Below, piece after piece: positions 17,986 through 25,076 of a stretch of DNA of 64,000 bases. The position numbers and the translations under genes are program-made. Source of the stretch: Clostridia bacterium (lineage in GTDB: Bacteria; Bacillota; Clostridia; Oscillospirales; CAG-272). The notes beneath the pieces are model-generated. The model did no database searches. It was given only the letters and a program-made list of their open reading frames with translations, and had not been told where the DNA came from. The number at the start of each line of letters is the position of its first letter. Position 1 is the first letter of the stretch. The stretch spans positions 62,001-126,000 of the forward strand of contig JAFXHH010000003.1 of assembly GCA_017536475.1 (NCBI GenBank), written 5' to 3'.

Positions 17986-18537
17986 TCAGACCTTCATAAT
18001 GTCCTTTTCCTTTGCGGAGGTGATGGTATCGATGTTCTTAACGTACTTATCGGTGATATCCTGAACCGACTTTTCGGCGTTCTTTACGTCGTCCTCTGTG
18101 AGAAGTCCATCCTTCTTCTGCTTCTTGATATCATCGTTCGCGGCACGTCTGAGATTACGGATAGCAACCTTTGCATCTTCGCCCATCTTCTGAACCTGCT
18201 TTGCGAGATCCTTACGTCTTTCCTCGGTAAGCTGAGGGAATACGAGACGGATTATCTTACCGTCGTTAGAGGGATTAATTCCGATATCAGAGGTCTGTAT
18301 TGCCTTTTCCATAGCTTTAAGAGTGCTTGCATCGTAAGGGATGATCTCAAGGGTTTTAGCATCGGCAACTCTGACGTTTGCCATTGCGGTTATCTCTGCG
18401 GGAGAACCCCAATAGTCGAAGGTTACACGAGAAAGGACTGCGGGATTTGCCTGGCTTGCGCGGATAGAAGCGAGGTTCTGCTCGTAGGAAGCAATGGTTT
18501 TTTGCATTTTCTGTTCAAGATCTTTGGTGTTGTACAT
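17986..18537 (-). CDS. frr: Ribosome recycling factor
   Basis: Protein of 183 aa, typical for RRF, which releases ribosomes from mRNA after termination together with EF-G. Recognisable parts include the N-terminal helix region, LASIRASQANPAVL, the sandwich domain VADAKTLEIIPYD and the C-terminal helix with VRLVFPQLTEERRKDLAK-like sequence (here RLVFPQLTEERRKDL). It follows pyrH by 27 bases. Confidence 0.98.
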   Translation of the reverse strand: MYNTKDLEQKMQKTIASYEQNLASIRASQANPAVLSRVTFDYWGSPAEITAMANVRVADAKTLEIIPYDASTLKAMEKAIQTSDIGINPSNDGKIIRLVFPQLTEERRKDLAKQVQKMGEDAKVAIRNLRRAANDDIKKQKKDGLLTEDDVKNAEKSVQDITDKYVKNIDTITSAKEKDIMKV

Positions 18538-18564
18538 TTTATGGTTTCCTTTCTATGTATATAC

Positions 18565-19281
18565 TTATTTATGCATTTTAGTACCCGTTGCGGTGCCTGT
18601 TACCGCACGGTAAATGTTTTCGGGATCGGAGAGTGCGAATGCGTAGCAATCAATGTCGTTTTCGTTGCAGAAGGATACTGCGGTGAGGTCAAACGCCTTG
18701 AGATCCTTTTCAAGTATCTCTGCATAAGTAACGTCGTCATATCTCTTAGCATTGGGATCCTTCTTGGGATCTGCGGTGTAAAGACCGTCTACATTTTTAG
18801 CCATAAGAACAACGTCTGCGCCGATCTCTGCCGCGCGGACTACCGCTGGTGTATCGGTTGAGAAATAAGGAGCTCCAAGACCGCCGCCGAATATAACAAC
18901 TTTGCCTTCTTTGAGGTATCTGTCGGCATCTCTTTGGGTGTAGAAATCGGCAAAGGTATTCATTTCAACCGTGGAAAGAACCTTTGCATCTATCCCCTGT
19001 CTCAAAAACGCGTCCTGAAGTGCCAAGGAATTGATAACTGTGGCAAGCATTCCCATATGGTCTGCTCTTGCTCTGTTCATTCCAATGCCCTTTCTTGCAC
19101 CTCGCCAGATGTTGCCTGCTCCAACGATGATAGCTACTTCAACACCTGCCTTGAGGCACTTGTCGATAGATGCTACGACTTTATCGACGAAATCAAAATC
19201 GAGAATGTCGCTCTCGCATCCGTTTTTGAGTGCTTCGCCTGAGATTTTGATTAAAACTCTGCTATAAATCGGTTTTGACAT
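18565..19281 (-). CDS. pyrH: UMP kinase
   Basis: Protein of 238 aa of the amino-acid-kinase fold. It phosphorylates UMP to UDP with ATP. Motifs: VLIKISGEALK at the N-terminus, VGAGNIWRGA, and GGGLGAPYFSTDTPAV, which matches the UMP-binding family signature. GGGAGAAC precedes the ATG. It is the first gene of the pyrH-frr-uppS-cdsA-dxr-rseP-ispG-polC run; the often-associated rpsB and tsf are not present upstream. Confidence 0.98.
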   Translation of the reverse strand: MSKPIYSRVLIKISGEALKNGCESDILDFDFVDKVVASIDKCLKAGVEVAIIVGAGNIWRGARKGIGMNRARADHMGMLATVINSLALQDAFLRQGIDAKVLSTVEMNTFADFYTQRDADRYLKEGKVVIFGGGLGAPYFSTDTPAVVRAAEIGADVVLMAKNVDGLYTADPKKDPNAKRYDDVTYAEILEKDLKAFDLTAVSFCNENDIDCYAFALSDPENIYRAVTGTATGTKMHK

Positions 19282-19314
19282 TGCTGTTCTCCCAAATGAT
19301 AATTTCTACACAAT

Positions 19315-19343
19315 ATTGTACTACTTTTTTGTCGTTTTGTAAA
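19315..19343 (-). promoter_or_regulatory. Sigma-A promoter for the pyrH operon
   Basis: On the minus strand TTTACA and TACAAT are spaced by 17 bases, about 34 bases before the pyrH start. Confidence 0.8.
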
Positions 19344-19423
19344 CAGTTTTTTGTAAATATTTTCTGTTTTTTTATAATTTATTTAAATAATATAGATTTA
19401 ATATAGAATTTGAGTTGAATTTC

Positions 19424-19456
19424 AAAAACGCCGTGCAAAATCTGCACGGCGTTTTT
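19424..19456 (-). terminator. Intrinsic terminator of thrS
   Basis: A perfect 14-bp stem (arms 19424-19437 and 19443-19456) with GC core CGCCGTGCA and an A/T base pair block giving a U-run on the minus strand, just past the thrS stop. Confidence 0.9.
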
Positions 19457-19466
19457 GTTAATAAAA

Positions 19467-21407
19467 TCATCTTCTCTTTTCTGCAATCTCAAGAAGAAGC
19501 TCGCTGATAAACTGATCGGGAGACATAGCGCCCTTTTCGCCGTCTTTTCTGGAGCGAACCGCAACTGTGTTGCTTTCGACTTCCTTGGCACCAACTACTA
19601 TCATGTAAGGCACCTTTTCAAGCTGAGCGTTACGGAGCTTGTATCCGATTGTCTCGTTTCTTCTGTCGACCTCAACTCTTACACCAAGATTAGTAAGCTT
19701 TCTTGCGATATCCTCGCAATATTCGATCTGCTCATCGCCGATGGGAAGCATCTTGACCTGAACGGGAGCCATCCACGTAGGAAGCGCGCCTGCATACTTT
19801 TCAAGAAGGAGCGCGAGAGTTCTCTCGTAGCAGCCCATAGAGGTGCGGTGTATGATATAGGGAGTCTTCATCGTGTTATCGGAGTCAACGTATTCCATAC
19901 CGAACTTCTTTGCAAGAAGCATATCGATCTGTATCGTTATAAGAGTATCCTCTTTTCCGAATACGTTCTTGATCTGAATGTCGAGCTTGGGACCGTAGAA
20001 CGCCGCCTCGTCGATACCGATAGCATAGTTGCCGCGGCCGAGGTTTTCGTCGAGAAGCTTTTCCATAATGCCCTGCGCCATATCCCACTGCTCAGGTGTG
20101 CCCTCGTATTTGTCGGTACGCTTGGGATCCCACTGTGAGAAGCGGAAGGAGCAATCCTCACGGAGTCCGAGAGTGTCGAGACAGTAGAGTGCGAGGTCAC
20201 GACAGCCCTTGAATTCCTCCTCAAGCTGCTCGGGACGGAGAATAAGATGTCCCTCAGAGATCGTGAACTGACGGACACGGATAAGACCGTGCATCTCGCC
20301 GCTATCCTCGTTTCTGAATAGAGTGGAGGTCTCGCCGAGTCTCATGGGAAGGTCTCTGTAAGAACGCTTTTTGTTGAGGAATACTTGATACTGGAAGGGA
20401 CAGGTCATAGGACGGAGAGCAAAGCACTCCTTGGTCTCGTCATAAGGATCTCCAAGTATGAACATTCCGTCGAGATAGTGATCCCAGTGACCCGAGATCT
20501 TGTAAAGATCTCTCTTTGCCATCAGAGGAGTTTTGGTCATCTGATAGCCTCTTCTCTGCTCCTCATCCTCGATCCAACGCTGAAGAGTCTGGATAACGCG
20601 CGCACCCTTAGGCATAATGATAGGAAGACCTTGTCCGATAGAGTCCACGGTTGTGAAATATTCGAGCTCGCGACCGATCTTGTTGTGGTCGCGCTTTCTT
20701 GCTTCTTCAAGCATCGTTACGTAGGTGTTGAGTTCGTCCTTGGTAGGAAAAGCTATACCGTAAACTCTCTGCAACTGCTTGTTGTTCTGGTCGCCCTTCC
20801 AATAAGCACCCGTGCACTGTGTCAGCTTGAACGCCTTGACCGCGCCGGTAGCAAAGAGGTGAGGTCCTGCACAGAGATCGGTGAATTCGCCCTGACGGTA
20901 GAAGCTGATCGTCTCGCCCTCGGGAAGCTCCTCGATGAGCTGAACCTTATAGGGCTCGTTTTTCTCGGTCATAAGAGCGATAGCCTCGTCGCGAGGAAGC
21001 TCGAAGCGCTCGATCTTGTGATTTTCCTTGACAATCTTTTTCATCTCGCTCTCAAGATTCTTCAGTATCTCGGGAGTGAAAGGAACGTCGCTGTCAAAAT
21101 CGTAGTAGAATCCGTCGTCAATCGCGGGACCGATGGTAAGCTTCGTCTCGGGATAAAGTCTCTTTACTGCCTGTGCAAGAATATGAGACGCGGTGTGTCT
21201 GAAGACGTGCGCGCCTTCCTTGTCCGCGAATGTCAGAAGCTTTACGTCTGCATCTGCGCCGATCTCATAATTGAGAGCAACGGTTTCCCCGTTAACGCTT
21301 GCGGCGATAACGCTTCTCTCTACCATCCCGAAAGCTTCCTTTGCGGCATCATACACCGTTATAGGAGCATCGGATTCAAAAATTTGTGAACCAAAATTGA
21401 TTTTCAT
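19467..21407 (-). CDS. thrS: Threonyl-tRNA synthetase
   Basis: Protein of 646 aa, the normal length. It charges tRNA-Thr. Order: N-terminal TGS domain, editing domain with HTASHILAQAV, catalytic class II core with MTCPFQYQVF, GEMHGLIRVRQFTISEGH and the C-terminal motif 3 HRTSMGCYERTLALLLE, then the anticodon-binding domain. The start is ATG 21407 (MKINFGSQ), preceded by AAAGGAAAGGG; the in-frame extension upstream is the T-box leader. Expression should respond to uncharged tRNA-Thr through that leader. Confidence 0.98.
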   Translation of the reverse strand: MKINFGSQIFESDAPITVYDAAKEAFGMVERSVIAASVNGETVALNYEIGADADVKLLTFADKEGAHVFRHTASHILAQAVKRLYPETKLTIGPAIDDGFYYDFDSDVPFTPEILKNLESEMKKIVKENHKIERFELPRDEAIALMTEKNEPYKVQLIEELPEGETISFYRQGEFTDLCAGPHLFATGAVKAFKLTQCTGAYWKGDQNNKQLQRVYGIAFPTKDELNTYVTMLEEARKRDHNKIGRELEYFTTVDSIGQGLPIIMPKGARVIQTLQRWIEDEEQRRGYQMTKTPLMAKRDLYKISGHWDHYLDGMFILGDPYDETKECFALRPMTCPFQYQVFLNKKRSYRDLPMRLGETSTLFRNEDSGEMHGLIRVRQFTISEGHLILRPEQLEEEFKGCRDLALYCLDTLGLREDCSFRFSQWDPKRTDKYEGTPEQWDMAQGIMEKLLDENLGRGNYAIGIDEAAFYGPKLDIQIKNVFGKEDTLITIQIDMLLAKKFGMEYVDSDNTMKTPYIIHRTSMGCYERTLALLLEKYAGALPTWMAPVQVKMLPIGDEQIEYCEDIARKLTNLGVRVEVDRRNETIGYKLRNAQLEKVPYMIVVGAKEVESNTVAVRSRKDGEKGAMSPDQFISELLLEIAEKRR

Positions 21408-21471
21408 TGTCTTTACCCTTTCCTTTATATTGTATGTGTTTTTATTAACTTTCTTCGGTTGTGTCCGAGCC

Positions 21472-21506
21472 AAAAACACCCCGAACACAAAACTGTGTTC
21501 GGGGTG
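21472..21506 (-). terminator. T-box regulated terminator
   Basis: A 13-bp perfect stem (arms 21477-21489 and 21494-21506, loop of four) followed on the minus strand by five U residues. Its 5' arm follows directly after the T-box sequence, as expected for an attenuator. Confidence 0.92.
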
Positions 21507-21650
21507 CATTATGCACGGTTCCACCCGAGCTTTTAACTCATTTTTATTAAATTGCGCACGAAAGTGGTATTCTAAATAGGGGCGCAAAAAACTTTCAGCA
21601 TTTGTTTTCTCTCTGTGTACGCCTGATTAAATAGAACGTGTCTTTCGGTA
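21472..21650 (-). ncRNA. T-box leader (tRNA-Thr sensing) of thrS
   Basis: The leader RNA carries the T-box sequence GGGTGGAACCGTG (about 21512-21525, minus strand), stem I elements AGAGAG and GCTGAAAG, and the specifier ACC (Thr codon) at 21566-21568 in GAAT-ACC-A. The TGGA bulge would pair with the tRNA acceptor end. Uncharged tRNA-Thr should favour the antiterminator and read-through into thrS. It lies between the mgsA homologue and thrS. The 5' limit is approximate. Confidence 0.9.
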
Positions 21651-21658
21651 TTCGATTA

Positions 21659-22093
21659 TCAGCGGTTTCTGTTGTAGCTGGAGGTAGGATTGACAAGCTC
21701 GCGCCAGCTGAGGTCGCCACGGTCGAGCGCCATAATAATAACCTCCGCAGTTGCAATATTGGTCGCAACGGGGATATTATAACGGTCGCAAGCCAAAAGC
21801 AACTCTCTTTCTATTTTATCATGCTCGGAGTACACGTCAGATGAAGGACGCGTGTCGCGGAAGTAGATAAGCACGTCGATCTCGTTATAAGCGATCCTTG
21901 ACGCGATCTGCTGCTCTCCGCCCTGTTCTCCGCTGAGCATCTTTTCTATCTTAAGGCCGGTTGCGTCGGATATATATTTAGCCGTAATGCCTGTAGCACA
22001 TATGTTGTGTTTACTGAGAATACCACAATATGCGATACAGAATTGCGTGATAAGTTCTTTTTTCATGTCATGTGCTATAATCGCTATTTCCAT
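21659..22093 (-). CDS. mgsA: Methylglyoxal synthase homologue, catalytic residues altered
   Basis: Protein of 144 aa. The family converts dihydroxyacetone phosphate to methylglyoxal. The fold signatures are present: IAIIAHD (His8-Asp9), the phosphate loop, LSGEQGGEQQIASRI, and NIPVATNIATAE near the C-terminus. However, the catalytic Asp (Asp71 in E. coli, GGDQQ) is Glu60 here, the loop ATGTTG reads ATGITA, and the usual RDP-x-x-HEPD stretch reads RDTRPSSDVYSEHDK. Activity as a true synthase is therefore uncertain. It has a GGAGG site and its own consensus promoter, and thrS follows. The symbol reflects homology only. Confidence 0.8.
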   Translation of the reverse strand: MEIAIIAHDMKKELITQFCIAYCGILSKHNICATGITAKYISDATGLKIEKMLSGEQGGEQQIASRIAYNEIDVLIYFRDTRPSSDVYSEHDKIERELLLACDRYNIPVATNIATAEVIIMALDRGDLSWRELVNPTSSYNRNR

Positions 22094-22129
22094 ATAGATC
22101 CTCCTGCTGTTTGGACTTTAATTACCTAA

Positions 22130-22158
22130 ATTATATCACAAAGTTATAAATTTGTCAA
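22130..22158 (-). promoter_or_regulatory. Consensus sigma-A promoter for the mgsA homologue and thrS
   Basis: TTGACA-N17-TATAAT on the minus strand, a perfect match in both hexamers, about 37 bases before the mgsA-like start. No other good promoter was seen before the thrS T-box. Confidence 0.88.
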
Positions 22159-22201
22159 TCACCTTGCACAAATTTTATTTGAATTTTATAATAATAGTTT
22201 T

Positions 22202-22681
22202 TTACTCTTTATCCCGACGATTTTCACATCTTGAGCACACACCCGACTTCTTTTCCTCCAAGGCATCCTCGATGGAGCCCGATATTATCTCGGATGAGGA
22301 TTTTATATAACTGCAATCTTTATAAAGGTGGTAAACTCCGCCGCCTTTTGTCCAATAGACAGTATTATACGTTTCTGTATGATCTTGCTTTGTTGAATCT
22401 TCTTCTGTGAAATTGTCGGATTCACCTTCTATGTCTGAATGGTCTGATTCGGTCTCAACTCTGGTTGTTTCGTCGCTTTTGTCTTTTGTTGTTTCATCAG
22501 GCTTTGACGTTTCTGTCTTTTCACCGATTATTTCGGCTCTCATAGAAGACATCAGCTCATCGTCAAGCATTTGTCCGCCGCTATAGGTTGGGTTTGATGA
22601 CCAAAACATAGAGCACGACGGAAATGCGATCAATATTAAGGCTAATGTAGCGCACAAAAAATGTTTCGTTTTTATTTTCAT
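22202..22681 (-). CDS. Putative secreted lipoprotein with C-terminal Cys-pair domain
   Basis: Protein of 159 aa. The N-terminus has a Lys-rich start, a hydrophobic stretch and a weak lipobox ending at FPSC (residue 23), so lipid anchoring is likely but not certain. Residues of about 55-105 are a hydrophilic Thr/Asp/Glu/Ser-rich linker. The C-terminus (VYWTKGGGVYHLYKDC ... VCSRC) matches a small domain found in Bacillota proteins with conserved YW, H, C and CxxC residues, probably a metal or disulfide site. It is 19 bases downstream of the XRE/TPR regulator gene and probably co-transcribed. Confidence 0.7.
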   Translation of the reverse strand: MKIKTKHFLCATLALILIAFPSCSMFWSSNPTYSGGQMLDDELMSSMRAEIIGEKTETSKPDETTKDKSDETTRVETESDHSDIEGESDNFTEEDSTKQDHTETYNTVYWTKGGGVYHLYKDCSYIKSSSEIISGSIEDALEEKKSGVCSRCENRRDKE

Positions 22682-22700
22682 ATATCTGTCCTATGTTTGC

Positions 22701-23609
22701 TTAAATTTCTGCAAGCATATGCTCAAGAATTTCTATTTTATTTTGAGAAAATTCGTACGCGCCCTTGTAGTCGTTCATTTCCCTGAAGCATATCTCCATA
22801 TCGGAGCATGCAAGGTATAGAAGCAGTCTCGGGGGAACTTCTTCAGAGTCGATTACTTGGTACAGTAGCTTTAGAGCAGCTTGGTGGTCATTGATTCGTA
22901 TAAAACTTCTTGCTTTGAGGTGTAATACGAAGAGCAGATCTTTTTTTGAAAGACTGGTGCTGCGGACTTTTGATATATCGTCGAGAAACGCATCGTACTT
23001 GTCTTCATTGAGAATAACGGTTATATATTTGCACAAAACGCTATCAAAAATAGCGGGATGAAAAAGATCTTCACTAATAACCGTATCTGTTTCATTTGAA
23101 TCAAGCGCGGGAGATATCTCCTTTAACATTTCAAACATTACCGTGATGCTGTTTCTTTGAGTCACGGTGTTGAACATTGTCCTGGCAGAGTGTAAGATCG
23201 CTTCATCGAGAAAATTTTGCGCTTTGTGAAGCTGACCTTCCTTCATACTGGTTTCCGCCACGCCTAAGCAGCAGTCGGTCAGTATAAGCTCAAGCTCGTC
23301 GTCAAATTCATTGAAGGACGACAGACATATATCGCGGCAAAGCTCGAAATTCCCGTCGGTATATGCGCGGCGGATATTTTTCATAACTCCCGTTTTGTTA
23401 TAAATGAATTCTTCCTCCCCTTCGGATAGCAGATATCCTGCCGGAACTCCTAATCTGTTGGCAAGATATACGACCGTGCCGAGAGACGGTAACGCGGCAC
23501 CATTTTCGATGCGGCTGAGCATATTTCTCGTGATCTCCGTTCCCGCAAGCTCGGATTGAGTCATAAGCTTTTCGGTACGAAGCTGTTTGATTTTGCTTCC
23601 AATATCCAT
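22701..23609 (-). CDS. XRE-family transcriptional regulator with TPR-like C-terminus
   Basis: Protein of 302 aa. An HTH_3 domain fills residues 4-62 (IGSKIKQLRTEKLMTQSELA, then MLSRIENGAALPSL). The rest is helical and resembles the TPR repeats of Rgg/PlcR-type or related sensing regulators; such repeats often bind peptides. It starts the unit that also holds the lipoprotein gene. A palindrome between its promoter and start suggests autoregulation. The ligand is unknown. Confidence 0.85.
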   Translation of the reverse strand: MDIGSKIKQLRTEKLMTQSELAGTEITRNMLSRIENGAALPSLGTVVYLANRLGVPAGYLLSEGEEEFIYNKTGVMKNIRRAYTDGNFELCRDICLSSFNEFDDELELILTDCCLGVAETSMKEGQLHKAQNFLDEAILHSARTMFNTVTQRNSITVMFEMLKEISPALDSNETDTVISEDLFHPAIFDSVLCKYITVILNEDKYDAFLDDISKVRSTSLSKKDLLFVLHLKARSFIRINDHQAALKLLYQVIDSEEVPPRLLLYLACSDMEICFREMNDYKGAYEFSQNKIEILEHMLAEI

Positions 23610-23622
23610 TTTATCCTCTGTG

Positions 23623-23637
23623 GTAAATACAATTTAC
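23623..23637. promoter_or_regulatory. Candidate operator palindrome
   Basis: GTAAAT-ACA-ATTTAC is a perfect 6+3+6 palindrome located between the -10 hexamer and the start of the XRE/TPR regulator gene, where repressor binding would block initiation. Inference only. Confidence 0.4.
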
Positions 23638-23643
23638 TTTTTG

Positions 23644-23672
23644 ATTATAACACACATCGCAGAGAAAAGCAA
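23644..23672 (-). promoter_or_regulatory. Promoter of the XRE/TPR regulator
   Basis: TTGCTT-N17-TATAAT on the minus strand, about 35 bases before the start codon. Confidence 0.7.
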
Positions 23673-23713
23673 CCCCATTTTCAAAAAATCTTCTTCGACA
23701 ACGAATTTTAAAT

Positions 23714-23750
23714 AAAAAATCGTCGCTGAATGTCTCAGCGACGATTTTTT
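23714..23750 (-). terminator. Intrinsic terminator of the ATPase gene
   Basis: Stem TCGTCGCTGA (arms 23720-23729 and 23735-23744) flanked by six A and six T, giving a U6 run on the minus strand, 13 bases past the ABC ATPase stop codon. Confidence 0.9.
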
Positions 23751-23762
23751 ATTAATATTGAA

Positions 23763-24875
23763 TTAGTGAACGATGCACTTTTCGGTATCTTTATCAAAGA
23801 TATGCATTCTTGCGGTATCAAGAGCGATCTTGATGGTGTCTCCTGCGCGAGAAGTAGATCTGGGAGATACACGGGCGATCAACTTGTTCTCGCCAATAGT
23901 GAGGTAGAGGTATATCTCTGCGCCCATAAGCTCGGTAACTTCAACGTATGCGTCAACGGTGCTATCGTCGAGAGCAGATATCTGCGCGGGCTGGTCGTGA
24001 ATGCTCTCGGGACGGATACCAACGACAACGTCCTGACCTATGTATTCCGCAAGCGCGGGATCGTTTGCCTTTTCTGCGGGAACCTTGATAGAGTTGCCCT
24101 CAAACTCAAAGTAAACGTCCTCGCCCTTCTTAACGAGAGTGCCGTTGATGAAGTTCATCTGGGGTGTTCCTATAAATCCTGCAACGAACATATTAACGGG
24201 GTTATCGTAAAGGTGCTGGGGAGTATCTACCTGCTGAATAAGACCGTCTTTCATAACTACGATTCTGGTAGCCATGGTCATAGCCTCGACCTGGTCGTGA
24301 GTAACGTAAATAAAGGTAGTTTCAACTCTCTGGTGAAGCTTGGTAAGCTCGGTTCTCATGGTTGCGCGGAGCTTTGCGTCGAGGTTGGAAAGAGGCTCGT
24401 CGAGAAGGAATACCATGGGGTTACGAACGATAGCACGACCAAGCGCAACACGCTGCTTCTGACCTCCGGAGAGAGCCTTCGGCTTTCTGTCGAGAAGGTG
24501 GGTGATATCGAGGATTCTTGCTGCCTCTTCAACACGTCTCTTGATCTCTTCCTTGGGAGTCTTGTTGAGCTTAAGACCGAACGCCATATTCTCGGAAACG
24601 GTCATATGAGGATAAAGAGCGTAGTTCTGGAACACCATCGCGATCTTTCTGTCCTTAGGAGCAACGTCGTTTACGAGACGGTCGCCGATAAAGAGCTCAC
24701 CCTCGGAAATTTCTTCGAGACCTGCGATCATACGAAGAGTTGTGGACTTACCGCAACCGGAAGGACCTACGAGGACGATAAATTCCTTGTCCTTTATTTC
24801 AAGGTTGAAGTCAGATACGGCGGTAACGCCACCGGGATACTTCTTATAAATATGTCTGAGAGACAAGCTTGCCAT
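23763..24875 (-). CDS. ugpC: Sugar ABC transporter ATP-binding protein, UgpC/MsmX type
   Basis: Protein of 370 aa, typical for the CUT1 ATPase family. Walker A GPSGCGKST (residues 38-46), signature LSGGQKQRVALGRAI, Walker B VFLLDEPLSNLD and a C-terminal TOBE/OB region (about 290-370) are all present. No permease or binding protein gene is adjacent. In Bacillota such orphan ATPases (MsmX, MsmK) energise several carbohydrate importers, so this one is probably a shared subunit. It has its own terminator. Upstream, a TATAAT (24936-24941) has no good -35 partner. Confidence 0.95.
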   Translation of the reverse strand: MASLSLRHIYKKYPGGVTAVSDFNLEIKDKEFIVLVGPSGCGKSTTLRMIAGLEEISEGELFIGDRLVNDVAPKDRKIAMVFQNYALYPHMTVSENMAFGLKLNKTPKEEIKRRVEEAARILDITHLLDRKPKALSGGQKQRVALGRAIVRNPMVFLLDEPLSNLDAKLRATMRTELTKLHQRVETTFIYVTHDQVEAMTMATRIVVMKDGLIQQVDTPQHLYDNPVNMFVAGFIGTPQMNFINGTLVKKGEDVYFEFEGNSIKVPAEKANDPALAEYIGQDVVVGIRPESIHDQPAQISALDDSTVDAYVEVTELMGAEIYLYLTIGENKLIARVSPRSTSRAGDTIKIALDTARMHIFDKDTEKCIVH

Positions 24876-25076
24876 TTGTTTTATTCCTCCTGAATTGTTT
24901 TTTGTGCATTTACTGACAAAACTTTAATTTTTAACATTATAATTCTACCAAAAAAAATGACTTTTTTAAAGAGCATTATTATCCAAAATTATAAGCTCGA
25001 TTTTGTATATATTTCACAATGAGCTGTTAATTATGGTGATTTTTGCGCGATAATTGGATGCAAGTGCGTTAATATA

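Noticed and set aside
21566..21570. Tyr (TAC) as T-box specifier
   Set aside because: GAATACC can be read as TAC, but ACC is followed by a purine as in other T-boxes and fits the thrS gene downstream.
23730..24893. 387-codon open frame on the plus strand opposite the ABC ATPase
   Set aside because: Shadow frame; the ATPase on the minus strand has Walker A, signature and Walker B motifs.
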